A stretch of DNA of 64,000 nt from Rhodoferax koreense (GCF_001955695.1 NZ_CP019236.1:496001-560000), one strand, 5' to 3'; positions 19,629 to 28,242 are shown, numbered from the stretch's first letter. The notes: generated by a model not told the origin, from the letters alone. A program made the numbers and translations.

Positions 19629-20597
19629 ATGACGACCGCCACAGGAGACACGTTCGGCAGGAACGAATACATCAAGGCAGCCGAACCCGTGGGCACCGCC
19701 AGTGCGGTCTCATGGGGGGCGATCCTGGCCGGTGCGGCCGCCGCAGCAGCCTTGTCCATGATCCTGCTGATTCTGGGTCTCGGGCTCGGCCTGTCCTCGG
19801 TCTCGCCCTGGTCGCAGTCGGGCATCGGTGCGGCTGCGCTCGGCTTCTCGACCATCGTCTGGGTCACGGTGACGCAACTGCTCGCCTCGGGCATGGGTGG
19901 TTATCTGGCGGGGCGGCTACGCAGCCGCTGGGCCGGCGTACACACTGACGAAGTCTATTTCCGCGACACGGCGCATGGGTTCCTGTCGTGGGCCATCGCC
20001 TCGCTGGTCACCGCCGCCGTTATCGGCTCGGCCATCGGCAGCATCGTCGGCAGCGGCGTGCAGGCCGGTGCGTCGATCGCTGGTGGCGCTGCCGCCACGG
20101 TCGCCACCGCGGGCGTGGGCGCTGCCGCCGCCGGTGCCAAGGAGACGGCCGACGCGAACGGCGGCCCTTCGGCGTATTTCATCGACAGCCTGTTTCGCCG
20201 TGACATGAGCACTCCGGCGGCCGCCTCTGCGCCAGCGGCCGGCGCCGCCACGGAAGCCGGCTACAGCGCCCCTGCACCCTCGACGGCCGAGGTCAGCCGC
20301 ATCCTCATGCGCAGCGTCGCGACGGGTGTCTTGCCACCGGAAGACGTGCGTTATGTCGGTCAACTCGTGGCACAGCGCACCGGGCTGAGCCAGGCTGATG
20401 CCGAAAAACGCGTCGCCGACACCTATGCGCGCATGCAGGCGCAACTGAAGGAGGCGCAAGACAAAGCCAAGGAAGCGGCCGACAAGGCACGCAAGGCCTC
20501 GACCTACGGCGCCCTGTGGCTGTTTGTCTCGCTGCTGGCCGGCGCCTTCTTCGCGAGCTTCATGGCCACCTTCGGCGGTCGCCAGCGCGATCTTTGA
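19629..20597 (+). CDS. Conserved membrane protein of unknown function
   Basis: 322 residues with AGGAGAAG directly upstream. Hydrophobic segments lie at about residues 30-55, 70-92 and 118-165 (the last glycine/alanine rich) and a final one near 300-318, after a charged helical stretch (MQAQLKEAQDKAKEAADKARKA) likely to form a coiled coil. I recognise the type from Burkholderiales and alphaproteobacteria, where it is sometimes labelled PhnA-like without evidence; no function is known to me. It is followed by a conserved micropeptide gene. Confidence 0.8.
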   Translation: MTTATGDTFGRNEYIKAAEPVGTASAVSWGAILAGAAAAAALSMILLILGLGLGLSSVSPWSQSGIGAAALGFSTIVWVTVTQLLASGMGGYLAGRLRSRWAGVHTDEVYFRDTAHGFLSWAIASLVTAAVIGSAIGSIVGSGVQAGASIAGGAAATVATAGVGAAAAGAKETADANGGPSAYFIDSLFRRDMSTPAAASAPAAGAATEAGYSAPAPSTAEVSRILMRSVATGVLPPEDVRYVGQLVAQRTGLSQADAEKRVADTYARMQAQLKEAQDKAKEAADKARKASTYGALWLFVSLLAGAFFASFMATFGGRQRDL

Positions 20598-20638
20598 ACC
20601 CCTAAATCACCCCGTATTTCAACCACCAGGAGACTGCC

Positions 20639-20713
20639 ATGCGTTCACTGCTTTTGTTTTTCCTCGGCGTGCCGATCCCGATCATCATCCTGATCGCGCT
20701 GTTCATCCGCTGA
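20639..20713 (+). CDS. 24-residue single-span membrane micropeptide
   Basis: Starts MRSLLLFFLGVPIPIIIL and ends in ALFIR; almost the whole chain is one transmembrane helix with an internal PIP motif. CAGGAG at 20627-20632 sits six bases before the ATG. I recall near-identical micropeptides annotated as hypothetical in other betaproteobacteria, which together with the ribosome binding site argues that it is real. It lies 41 bases after the membrane protein gene and may be cotranscribed. Function unknown. Confidence 0.7.
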   Translation: MRSLLLFFLGVPIPIIILIALFIR

Positions 20714-20753
20714 CCCCGGTCCACCGAGGCCGTCTGGAAGCTTTCCGACGGCC

Positions 20754-21662
20754 TCAGAACTTCTCGTGCGGCGCGAGATAGCGCCATTGCCCCAGCGGCA
20801 GGTTGCCCAGCATCACATTGCCGATGCGCACCCGCTTCAGGCCCACCACCTTCAGCCCCACCAGTTCGCACATGCGGCGGATCTGCCGCTTCTTGCCTTC
20901 CGTGAGCACGAAACGCAACTGCTCTGGATTCTGCCAACTCACCCTGGCCGGTTTCAGTGCCTGTCCGTCCAGGCTCACGCCATGGCGCAGCTTGGCCAGC
21001 ATGGCGGGCGGGAACACCGACTGCACATTGGTCGTGACCGGATCGTCGTCGTCCATGCGCACCAGCTGCCCGGTCGGCGCGGGCTGGCCCAGGCCGTGGT
21101 AGGCCACGCGCACCAGGTATTCCTTCTCCATCTGCGAATCCTCGCCGATCAGCTGGCGTGCGATGCGGCCGTCCTGTGTCATCACCAGCAGACCGATGGA
21201 GTCGATGTCGAGCCGGCCGCACGGTGCCAGGCCGCGCAGCTGGTTCTGGTGGAAGAAGAACCGCGCGTTGTCTTCCACCCAGCGGTTCTGCGGCGTGAAC
21301 AGCGTCACCGCCGGCTCGTGGCCGTCCTCGGCCTGCGCACTCACATAACCCATGGGTTTGTTGATCAGGATGGTGACCTGGTTCGCCTGCTGGCCTTTGG
21401 CCGCCTTGTCGATCTGGATGCGGTCGCTCGGTGTGACCTTGACCCCCATCTCGGCTGGTTGCCCGTTGACCTTGACCCAGCCGTTGGCGATCCATTCGTC
21501 CGCCTCGCGGCGTGAACACATGTTGAGTTCGGCCATGCGCTTGTTCAGCCGAACCGGTTCGTTGCTCGCCGCTGCGGGCGGTGCAGCGCGGCGAAACGGC
21601 TGGCTGCTGGAAGGAGGAGGCGCCTTTTGCGGCGGGACGGGGCGGTCGGGAGGTAAAGACAT
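20754..21662 (-). CDS. rRNA pseudouridine synthase, RsuA/RluF family
   Basis: 302 residues. A proline/serine-rich N-terminal extension (1-35) precedes an S4 RNA-binding domain (about 37-85; RLNKRMAELNMCSRREADEWI) and the catalytic domain with the GRLD motif at 149-152, where D152 is the nucleophile, and KKRQIRRMCE near the C-terminus. Closest in layout to RluF, which modifies U2604 of 23S rRNA, but RsuA-type specificity is not excluded. Confidence 0.9.
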   Translation of the reverse strand: MSLPPDRPVPPQKAPPPSSSQPFRRAAPPAAASNEPVRLNKRMAELNMCSRREADEWIANGWVKVNGQPAEMGVKVTPSDRIQIDKAAKGQQANQVTILINKPMGYVSAQAEDGHEPAVTLFTPQNRWVEDNARFFFHQNQLRGLAPCGRLDIDSIGLLVMTQDGRIARQLIGEDSQMEKEYLVRVAYHGLGQPAPTGQLVRMDDDDPVTTNVQSVFPPAMLAKLRHGVSLDGQALKPARVSWQNPEQLRFVLTEGKKRQIRRMCELVGLKVVGLKRVRIGNVMLGNLPLGQWRYLAPHEKF

Positions 21663-21676
21663 GGTGGGCTCGCTTT

Positions 21677-21693
21677 GCTACCAATTCGGTAGC
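21677..21693. repeat. Short palindrome GCTACC-N5-GGTAGC
   Basis: Perfect 6-base arms in the gap between the pseudouridine synthase and the ion channel; part of the same loose family as 7819, 43666 and 50299. Confidence 0.4.
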
Positions 21694-21832
21694 GGGTGGC
21701 GCCGATGGAATCTGCGCAGCAGCCCATTTTCTCCTAAATCGACGGGGCGGCGGTCCAGGCGGCCCGTGGCGCACCGGGCCCGCGGTGGCCCCGGCGCGGC
21801 GAAAGCACGGGCGCCGGTGGCACTGGCATAAG

Positions 21833-22738
21833 ATGCCGTCCATGCCGAAAACCAGCACCGCCCAGCCGACCAGGGACAAGACGTTCGGACGACCCGACGC
21901 GGGCTTCAGGCTGCGCATGTACACCGTGATCTTCGAAGCCGACACGCGGGCGGGCAGGCTCTTCGACCTGCTGCTCATCGCCTTCATCCTGGCCAGCGTG
22001 GCGGTGGTGGTGCTCGACAGCATGGCCTCGGTCCACGCGCGGCATGCGGCGCTGTTCCAGGTGCTCGAATGGATTTTCACGGCGGCGTTCACGCTCGAAT
22101 ATGTGGCGCGGCTCGCGTGTGTGCGCCGGCCGGCCCGCTACGCGCGCAGTGCCTTCGGCATCATCGACCTGCTGGCCTTGCTGCCGACCTACATCGCCAT
22201 CCTGGTGCCCGGCCTGTACGCGTTGATCGACGTTCGGGTGCTGCGGCTGCTGCGCATCTTCCGGATCATGAAGCTCACCGAGTACGTGGCCGAATACGGC
22301 GCACTGGGCCAGGCACTGGCGGCCTCCCGGCGCAAGATCCTGGTGTTCATGTCCTTCGTGATGCTGGTCGTGGTGGTGATGGGCACGCTGATGTACGTCG
22401 TCGAAGGGCCGGTCCATGGCTACACCAGCATCCCGGTGGGCATCTACTGGGCGATCACCACGATGACGACCGTCGGCTTCGGCGACCTGACGCCACACAC
22501 CGACCTCGGACGCACGATCGCCTCGGTCATGATGCTGCTGGGCTGGGGCACGCTGGCCGTGCCCACCGGCATCGTCAGCGCCGAGTTCACGCTGCAGCGG
22601 CAGGGCCATGCGCCCACCACGCGCACCTGCCACGAATGCCTGAGCGAAGGCCACGCCCCGGGGGCACTGTTCTGCAGCGATTGCGGCGCCAGGCTGCCCG
22701 CGTGGCGCCACCAGGCGACCGAACAGGGCAAGACATAG
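21833..22738 (+). CDS. Voltage-gated potassium channel with C-terminal zinc ribbon
   Basis: 301 residues from the ATG at 21833 (298 from a second ATG at 21842; neither has a clear ribosome binding site). Six membrane segments; S4 carries regularly spaced arginines (RVLRLLRIFRIMK, about 135-147), the pore loop has the selectivity filter TTVGFGD at 212-218. After S6 comes a short tail with two CxxC pairs (C266/C269 and C281/C284), a treble-clef or zinc-ribbon module. Likely a K+ channel of the Kv type in the inner membrane. Confidence 0.88.
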   Translation: MPSMPKTSTAQPTRDKTFGRPDAGFRLRMYTVIFEADTRAGRLFDLLLIAFILASVAVVVLDSMASVHARHAALFQVLEWIFTAAFTLEYVARLACVRRPARYARSAFGIIDLLALLPTYIAILVPGLYALIDVRVLRLLRIFRIMKLTEYVAEYGALGQALAASRRKILVFMSFVMLVVVVMGTLMYVVEGPVHGYTSIPVGIYWAITTMTTVGFGDLTPHTDLGRTIASVMMLLGWGTLAVPTGIVSAEFTLQRQGHAPTTRTCHECLSEGHAPGALFCSDCGARLPAWRHQATEQGKT

Positions 22739-22769
22739 CCTGCCGGACTGGCTGCGGCGGATGACGGCG

Positions 22770-23609
22770 CTAAGCGGCCACCGTTGAAGCCTGCCGTATT
22801 GCGCCAATGTGGCTGCGCAGCTCGAGCACGATGTCGGTGAACTCTTTCGTGTAGGTGACTTCCAGTTCACGCGGCCGCGGCAGGTCGATCTCGCGCTTGA
22901 CCACGAAGCGGCCCGGGCTCTTGCTCATCACGTACACCGCATCCGCCAGGAACACGCTTTCGCGCAGGTCGTGGGTCACCAGGATCACATTGAACCGCTG
23001 CTCGGTCCACAGGTCGCGCAGGATGCACCACAGCTCCTCGCGCGTGAACGCGTCGAGCGCGCCGAACGGCTCGTCCAGCAGCAGCATCTTCGGCTCGTGG
23101 ATCAAGGCGCGGCAGATGCTCGCGCGCTGCTGCATGCCGCCGGAGAGCTGCCACGGGAACTTGTCTTCATAACCGCCGAGGCCGACCTTCTGCAACAGCC
23201 GGCGCGCGCGTTCCTCGTATTCCTTGCGCTTGGCTTTGAAGTTGGAGCGGTAGGGCTCGACGATCTCCAGCGGCAGCAGCACGTTGTCCACCGTCGTGCG
23301 CCACGGCAGCAGCGAAGGCGCCTGGAAGGCCATGCCCGAGATTTTCAGCGGCCCGGTGACGGGCTGGCCGTCGATCAGGATCTTGCCCATCGACGGCATC
23401 TTCAGGCCGGTGGTCAGCTTCATGAAGGTCGACTTGCCGCAGCCCGAAGGCCCGACGATGGCGATGAACTCGCCCTGGCGCACTTGCAGGTCGATGGCCT
23501 CGACGGCGAAGTGGTTCTGCGCGAGCAGTTCGTCGTTGTAGGCGAGCCAGACGTCGCGGAACTCGATGAAGGCGGGGTCGGTGGAAGTGGGGGACATGGT
23601 GTTTGCCAT
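22770..23609 (-). CDS. ABC transporter ATPase, nitrate/sulfonate/taurine type
   Basis: 279 residues. Walker A GPSGCGKST, signature LSGGMQQRASICRAL, Walker B MLLLDEPFGALDAFTREELW and the H-loop THDLRESVFLAD are intact and characteristic of the SsuB/TauB/ThiZ family. It energises the permease and binding protein at 26295-28099. Lies 3 bases after the HbpS-like gene, so it ends a five-to-six gene minus-strand operon. Confidence 0.92.
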   Translation of the reverse strand: MANTMSPTSTDPAFIEFRDVWLAYNDELLAQNHFAVEAIDLQVRQGEFIAIVGPSGCGKSTFMKLTTGLKMPSMGKILIDGQPVTGPLKISGMAFQAPSLLPWRTTVDNVLLPLEIVEPYRSNFKAKRKEYEERARRLLQKVGLGGYEDKFPWQLSGGMQQRASICRALIHEPKMLLLDEPFGALDAFTREELWCILRDLWTEQRFNVILVTHDLRESVFLADAVYVMSKSPGRFVVKREIDLPRPRELEVTYTKEFTDIVLELRSHIGAIRQASTVAA

Positions 23610-23612
23610 CCG

Positions 23613-24050
23613 CTATTCGAAGGTGCGTGCGCCGGCGAGCGCGGCGAGCGCGGCGAGGGCCGCGTTCGCCACTTCGCGGTCCTGGTCGCCGGTGCCCGAG
23701 CCGACGCCGATGCCGCCGATCACATGTCCGTCCACCACGATGGGCAGGCCGCCCTTGAGGTTGGTGACCTGACCGCCGGTGGCCAGCGCCAGCCGGGTTT
23801 CCAGGTCGACGGCCGTGTTGCCCGTGGGCACGCGGCTGGAGGCGGCGGTCATGGCCTTGTGCAACGCGGATTTCTCGGAGAGGACCTTGGCGCCGTCCAT
23901 GCGCAGGAAGGCCAGCAGATTGCAGCCGTCATCCACGATGGCGATGCATTGTGGCTGCTGCATGGCGGTGGCCTTGGCCACGGCGGCGGTCAGCAGTTGC
24001 AGCGCGCCGGCATGGGTGAGCTTGAGATGGGGTGTGGTGAAGCTGGTCAT
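23613..24050 (-). CDS. HbpS/GlcG-like (DUF336) protein
   Basis: 145 residues with the family core CIAIVDDGCNLLAFLRMDGA and GGLPIVVDGHVIGGIGVGSGTGDQDREVANAALAAL. DUF336 proteins bind heme or cobalamin-type ligands in some cases and are often found as single small genes in catabolic operons. Here it lies between the ABC ATPase and a dehydrogenase. The role in the pathway is unknown. Confidence 0.85.
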   Translation of the reverse strand: MTSFTTPHLKLTHAGALQLLTAAVAKATAMQQPQCIAIVDDGCNLLAFLRMDGAKVLSEKSALHKAMTAASSRVPTGNTAVDLETRLALATGGQVTNLKGGLPIVVDGHVIGGIGVGSGTGDQDREVANAALAALAALAGARTFE

Positions 24051-24068
24051 GTCGTGCTCCGATAGGGT

Positions 24069-24860
24069 TCAGATCGAACGGACGTTGCCGCCGTCGCAGC
24101 GCAGCATGCTGCCCGTGATGTAGCTCGCCGGTTGCCCCGCCACGAACGCAGCCAGCGCGCCGAATTCGGCCGGGCTGCCGTAGCGGCCCATGGGGATGGT
24201 GGCGGTGGAACGGCGGCGGGCCTCCTCGCTGCTGATGCCCTCTTTCTGCGCCACGGCGTCGTCGGTGAGCCGCACGCGTTCGGTATCGATGCGGCCGGGC
24301 ACCAGCACGTTCACCGTCACGCCCTCTTTGGCAACCTCGGCCGACAGGGTCTTGGACCAGGTGACGAGTGCATTGCGCAGGGTGTTCGATACGCCGAGGA
24401 TCGGTATCGGCTGGATCACGCCTGACGACACCACCGTCATCACCCGGCCCCAGCCGCGCTTTCGCATGCCGGGCAGGAGCGCATCGGTCAGCGTGATCAC
24501 CGACAACACCATCTCGTTGAAATTCGAAGTCCATTCGGCGATGCCGCGATCGCTCGCGCCGCCGTAGCCGGGGCCGCCGGTGTTGTTGACCAGGATGTCG
24601 ATGTCGCCGAACTCGGCCGAGACCTTCGCGGCGAAAGCGGCGAGGCCGGCGGTGTCGGCCAGGTCGATGGCGAAAGCCTTCACCTCGGCGCCCGCCCGGG
24701 CGGCCTTCAGTTCGGCCTCGGCCTCGGCCATGCGGCCGGCGTCGCGGCCCGTGATGGCGACGTGCACGCCTTCTTCCACCAGCGCGCGGGCAATGCCCTG
24801 GCCGATGCCGCGGTTGCCGCCCAGCACCAGCGCGCGTTTGCCTGTGATCTTCAAGTCCAT
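24069..24860 (-). CDS. Short-chain dehydrogenase/reductase with atypical active site
   Basis: 263 residues from the ATG at 24860, which overlaps the amidohydrolase 3' end by 10 bases. The cofactor motif GGNRGIGQG, NNTGGPG (NNAG-like) and the C-terminal GSMLRCDGG are standard. At the catalytic position, where YxxxK is expected after VVSSGVIQPIP, the sequence reads GVSNTLRN, so tyrosine is absent and lysine is replaced by arginine. Several Burkholderiales SDRs share this S-N-x-x-R form. It may still be an oxidoreductase with another acid, or a non-redox SDR. Confidence 0.85.
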   Translation of the reverse strand: MDLKITGKRALVLGGNRGIGQGIARALVEEGVHVAITGRDAGRMAEAEAELKAARAGAEVKAFAIDLADTAGLAAFAAKVSAEFGDIDILVNNTGGPGYGGASDRGIAEWTSNFNEMVLSVITLTDALLPGMRKRGWGRVMTVVSSGVIQPIPILGVSNTLRNALVTWSKTLSAEVAKEGVTVNVLVPGRIDTERVRLTDDAVAQKEGISSEEARRRSTATIPMGRYGSPAEFGALAAFVAGQPASYITGSMLRCDGGNVRSI

Positions 24861-26281
24861 GTCTTGGCTCCTTTGGCGGGACGGAATCGTTTGAGAAAGC
24901 GGCCGTGCCCGGCCTGGCCGACCAGCTCGCCTTCGTGGCAGATGACCTGGCCGCGCGACAGCACCGTCACGGGCCAGCCGGTCAGCACCCGTCCTTCGTA
25001 GGGGGTGTAGTCCACGTTGTGGTGCAGCATGGCGTTGGTGATGGTGACCTGGCGCTCCGGGTCCCAGATGGCGATGTCGGCATCCGCACCCACCGCGATC
25101 GTGCCCTTTTGCGGGTGCAGGCCATAGAGCTTGGCGGCATTCGTCGAGTTCAGCGCCACGAAGCGGTTCAGGTCGAGCCGGCCCGTCATCACGCCTTCGG
25201 AAAACAGCAGCGGCGCACGCGTCTCCAGGCCGGGGATGCCGTTGGCCACCTTGCTGAACGAGATCTTCGGCCCGTACATCAGCTTGCCGCTGTCGTCGAA
25301 GCGGTAGGGCGCATGGTCGGAAGAGAAAATGTCGAACAGGCCGTCTTCCACGCCCTGCCACACATGGGCCTGGTTCACAGGGTCGCGCGGCGGCGGGCTG
25401 CACATGCACTTGGCGCCCAGGAAGTCGGGCAGGGCCAAGTCTCTCGTCGAGAGGAACAGATACTGCGGGCAGGTCTCGGCGAAGATCTTCACGCCCCGCG
25501 TGCGGGCGCGGCGAATCTCCTCGATGGCGTCCTTGCCCGACACGTGCACGATCAACAGGTTGGCCTCGGCCACCTCCGACAGCGTGATGGCGCGGTGCGT
25601 GGCTTCCCGCTCCACGACCATCGGCCGCGAATCCTCATGGAAGCGTGGCGCGGTCTTGCCCTCGGCTTCGAGCCGTTCGGTGAGCCAGGCGATGCATTCG
25701 TAGTTCTCGGCGTGGATCATGGTCAGCGCGCCGGCGCGCTGGTTCACGTCGAGCACGTCCAGGATCTGCCGGTCCGACAGGCGCATCGCCTCGTAGGTCA
25801 TGTAGACCTTGACGGAAGCGTAGCCGTCGGCGATCAGCGCCGGCAGTTCTTCTTGCAGCACCTGCGGCGTCGGGTCGGACACGATCAAATGGAAGCCGTA
25901 GTCGACATAGGCCTTGCCATTGGCGCGGCGGTGGTAGTCCTCCACTGCGGCAACCACCGACTGGCCGCGGTGCTGCACCGCGAACGGAATGATGGTCGTG
26001 GTGCCGCCGAAGACCGCGGACAGGCTGCCGGAGTGAAAGTCATCGGCCATCAGCGCGCCGCCCGAAGCCAGGCCCTTGGCGCGCGGCTGATCGAGGTGGC
26101 AATGCGCGTCGATACCGCCCGGCAGCACGAGTTTGCCGCTGGCGTCGATGATGCGGTCTGCGTCACCCAACTGGGTGCCGAGTGCGGTGATGGTGCCGCC
26201 CCGGATGCCCACGTCGGCACGGAAGGTGTCGCTGGCCGTGGCCACGGTGCCGCCCCGGATGATGAGGTCGAAGTGGTTCAT
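24851..26281 (-). CDS. Cyclic amidohydrolase, hydantoinase/dihydropyrimidinase family
   Basis: 476 residues, normal for the family. The binuclear metal site is complete: DAHCHLD (HxH), the lysine to be carbamylated in ASVKVYMTY, histidines in MIHAENYE and LIVHVSGKDA, and aspartate in SSDHAPY. Such enzymes open hydantoins, dihydropyrimidines or related cyclic amides and imides. The substrate is not set by the sequence; the ABC importer and SDR in the same operon suggest uptake and oxidation of a specific ring compound. Confidence 0.88.
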   Translation of the reverse strand: MNHFDLIIRGGTVATASDTFRADVGIRGGTITALGTQLGDADRIIDASGKLVLPGGIDAHCHLDQPRAKGLASGGALMADDFHSGSLSAVFGGTTTIIPFAVQHRGQSVVAAVEDYHRRANGKAYVDYGFHLIVSDPTPQVLQEELPALIADGYASVKVYMTYEAMRLSDRQILDVLDVNQRAGALTMIHAENYECIAWLTERLEAEGKTAPRFHEDSRPMVVEREATHRAITLSEVAEANLLIVHVSGKDAIEEIRRARTRGVKIFAETCPQYLFLSTRDLALPDFLGAKCMCSPPPRDPVNQAHVWQGVEDGLFDIFSSDHAPYRFDDSGKLMYGPKISFSKVANGIPGLETRAPLLFSEGVMTGRLDLNRFVALNSTNAAKLYGLHPQKGTIAVGADADIAIWDPERQVTITNAMLHHNVDYTPYEGRVLTGWPVTVLSRGQVICHEGELVGQAGHGRFLKRFRPAKGAKTWT

Positions 26282-26294
26282 GGTGCTTCGCCGA

Positions 26295-27071
26295 TCAGGA
26301 CAACATGCCGCCGTCGCGCTGCGACCAGAAGGTCGTGCGTTTTTCGATCAGCGCGAAGATGGCGTACATCGCGACGCCCATTACCGAGGTGACGATCAGC
26401 CCGGCGAAAACCAGGGGCGTGTCGAAGTTCGACGTGGCGGCCATCATCAGGTAGCCGATGCCGCGTTTGGAGGCCACCGTCTCGGAGATGATCGCGCCGA
26501 CGAAGGCCAGCGTCACCGCCACCTTCAGCGAGGCGAAGAAATAAGGCATGGAACGCGGAAAGCCGATCTTCACCAGGATGTCGCGCCGGCTCGCACCCAG
26601 CGCGCGCAACACGTCGAGCAGTTCCGGCTCCACCGTGGCCAGGCCGGTGGCGATGTTCACCGCGATGGGGAAGAACGACACCATGAAGGCGGTGAGGATG
26701 GCCGGGACCGTGCCCGCGCCGAACCAGATCACGAACACCGGTACCACCGCCACCTTGGGCACACTGTTGAAGGCCACCAGCACCGGGTACAGGCCGCGGT
26801 ACACCAGGCGTGACGAGCCGATGCCCACGCCCAGCGCCACGCCGAGCACCACGGCCAGCACGAAGCCGGCCAGCGTCGAGAGCAGCGTGAAGCCGGCGTT
26901 CTCCAGGATCGGGCCGGTCCACTGGCGCATCGACAGCGCGATGGCGTGCGGGCTCGGCAGCAGGAAGGGCGGTACGTCGAACAGCACACACACGGCTTCC
27001 CACGCCAGCAGCAGGCCGATCACGAAGCACCACGGCATGGCGTTTTCGAGCGTGCGAGGGCGTATGCTCAT
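26295..27071 (-). CDS. ABC transporter permease, nitrate/sulfonate/taurine type
   Basis: 258 residues from the ATG at 27071, which overlaps the stop of the binding protein by 4 bases (ATGA). About six membrane segments, with the cytoplasmic coupling loop ELLDVLRALGASRRDILVKIGFPRSMP. Belongs to the SsuC/TauC/ThiX family. The gap to the amidohydrolase gene is 13 bases. Confidence 0.92.
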   Translation of the reverse strand: MSIRPRTLENAMPWCFVIGLLLAWEAVCVLFDVPPFLLPSPHAIALSMRQWTGPILENAGFTLLSTLAGFVLAVVLGVALGVGIGSSRLVYRGLYPVLVAFNSVPKVAVVPVFVIWFGAGTVPAILTAFMVSFFPIAVNIATGLATVEPELLDVLRALGASRRDILVKIGFPRSMPYFFASLKVAVTLAFVGAIISETVASKRGIGYLMMAATSNFDTPLVFAGLIVTSVMGVAMYAIFALIEKRTTFWSQRDGGMLS

Positions 27072-28099
27072 GGCAGCTTGCGCACGTCGGCCGCGGGCAG
27101 GAACGCGTTGCTGAAGATGTCGGCGCCCACCGACTTGCCGGGCAGTTCGAAGGCCTTGGACAAGACCTCGACGGACTTGTCGAGCCGCTCCTTGCGCACG
27201 CCGCCAATGCCATCGGCCTTCGACTCGGCCGTGACGATCTGGTTCTTGATCAGCCACTGCAGCTTCTCGAGTTCGAGCTGTTCGTTGGTCAGCGGGTTCA
27301 CCTTCTTCAGCGCGGCAATCGCGGCGGCCGGATTGGCAATGGCGTCGCGCCAGCCCTTGGCGGAGGCGGCGACGAACCCTTTCACCACGCCCGGCTTGGT
27401 CTCGACCATCTTCTTGGAAGCGACGATGGCATTGCCGTAGATGTCCATGCCGGCGTCGGCGTAGTAGAGGAACTTGATGTCGGCCGGCTTGATGCCCTGC
27501 TTGGTCAGTCCGAAGTACATGGTGGAGTCGAAGCCGAGGATGCCGTCCACGTCGCCCTTGAGCAGCATGGCTTCGCGCAGGCGCAGGTCGCCGTATTCCC
27601 ATTTCACGGCGTCGGGCTTGATGCCGGTCACATTGGCATAGACCGGGAAGAGTTTGTAGGCACCGTCGCTGAGTGCGCCGCCGATCTTCTTGCCGGCCAG
27701 GTCGGCGGGCTTGTTGATGCCGGCCTTGGTGAAACTCGCAATCGCCAGCGGGGAGCGGTAATACAGCATGTACACCGCCTTGCCGGCGCTGGCCGGGTTG
27801 CGGGCGTTGAAGTCGAGCAGCACGTTGGCGTCGGCGAAGCCGAAGTCGTAGGCGCCGCCGCCGATGCGGGTCACGGCCTCGCCGGAGCCGCCCGAGGGGT
27901 CCATGTTCACCGTCAGGCCTTCGGCCGCGTAGTAGCCTTTTTCGGCGGCCAGGAAGAAGGCAGCGTTGCTGCCGTCGAACGGTGCGTTCAGCGACAGCTT
28001 GACTTCGGTCAACGCCGGCTGTGCGCTGGCCTGGCCCAGAACCCCCAGCGCCAGCGCGCCCAGCGTGAGGAACGATTTCAGATGAAAAGAGCGGGCCAT
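27068..28099 (-). CDS. ABC transporter substrate-binding protein, NMT1/SsuA type
   Basis: 343 residues. Signal peptide MARSFHLKSFLTLGALAL with cleavage near ASA, then KLSLNAPFDGSNAAFFLAAEKGYYAAEGL, the start typical of NMT1/THI5-like binding proteins for pyrimidine precursors, sulfonates and related small molecules. GGAGG six bases ahead of the ATG at 28099 decides the start; longer frames run through the intergenic operator region. First gene of the minus-strand operon. Confidence 0.92.
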   Translation of the reverse strand: MARSFHLKSFLTLGALALGVLGQASAQPALTEVKLSLNAPFDGSNAAFFLAAEKGYYAAEGLTVNMDPSGGSGEAVTRIGGGAYDFGFADANVLLDFNARNPASAGKAVYMLYYRSPLAIASFTKAGINKPADLAGKKIGGALSDGAYKLFPVYANVTGIKPDAVKWEYGDLRLREAMLLKGDVDGILGFDSTMYFGLTKQGIKPADIKFLYYADAGMDIYGNAIVASKKMVETKPGVVKGFVAASAKGWRDAIANPAAAIAALKKVNPLTNEQLELEKLQWLIKNQIVTAESKADGIGGVRKERLDKSVEVLSKAFELPGKSVGADIFSNAFLPAADVRKLP

Positions 28100-28151
28100 G
28101 ATGTCCTCCAGCCAAGAGATGCGGTATTGCCATGGCTTCAAAGCAACCGGC

Positions 28152-28191
28152 GTGCCAGTTTTGTTTGCGATTTCAAAGTAAAAATTGGCAC
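28152..28191. promoter_or_regulatory. Inverted repeat in the divergent promoter region of the hydantoinase-type cluster
   Basis: GTGCCAGTTTT at 28152-28162 faces AAAATTGGCAC at 28181-28191, eleven-base arms with one mismatch. It lies between the divergent binding-protein and gntR genes. A plus-strand promoter candidate (TTGCGA 28165-28170, 18-base spacer, CACAAT 28189-28194) overlaps it, so it is a good candidate operator for the adjacent GntR regulator. Confidence 0.5.
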
Positions 28192-28205
28192 AATAACTGC
28201 ATGAG

Positions 28206-28217
28206 ATTGCGCGCAAT
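28206..28217. promoter_or_regulatory. Perfect palindrome ATTGCGCGCAAT before gntR
   Basis: A 12-base perfect palindrome 26 bases ahead of the gntR start. The 15-base stretch TTGCGCGCAATTTTC (28207-28221) recurs exactly at 28930-28944 inside the 3' end of gntR. It may be an auxiliary operator. Confidence 0.45.
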
Positions 28218-28242
28218 TTTCAGATGACTCCAAGGACGCAAG

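Noticed and set aside
24905..26392. 495-codon plus-strand frame opposite the amidohydrolase gene
   Set aside because: Antisense to a gene with full catalytic motifs; composition (Gly/Val/His/Arg-rich, no motifs) is that of a GC-rich shadow frame.
28201..28227. Eight-codon ORF (ATG at 28201 to TGA at 28227) ahead of gntR as a leader peptide
   Set aside because: No ribosome binding site and no attenuator structure; the similarity to the gntR 3' end is better described as a sequence repeat.
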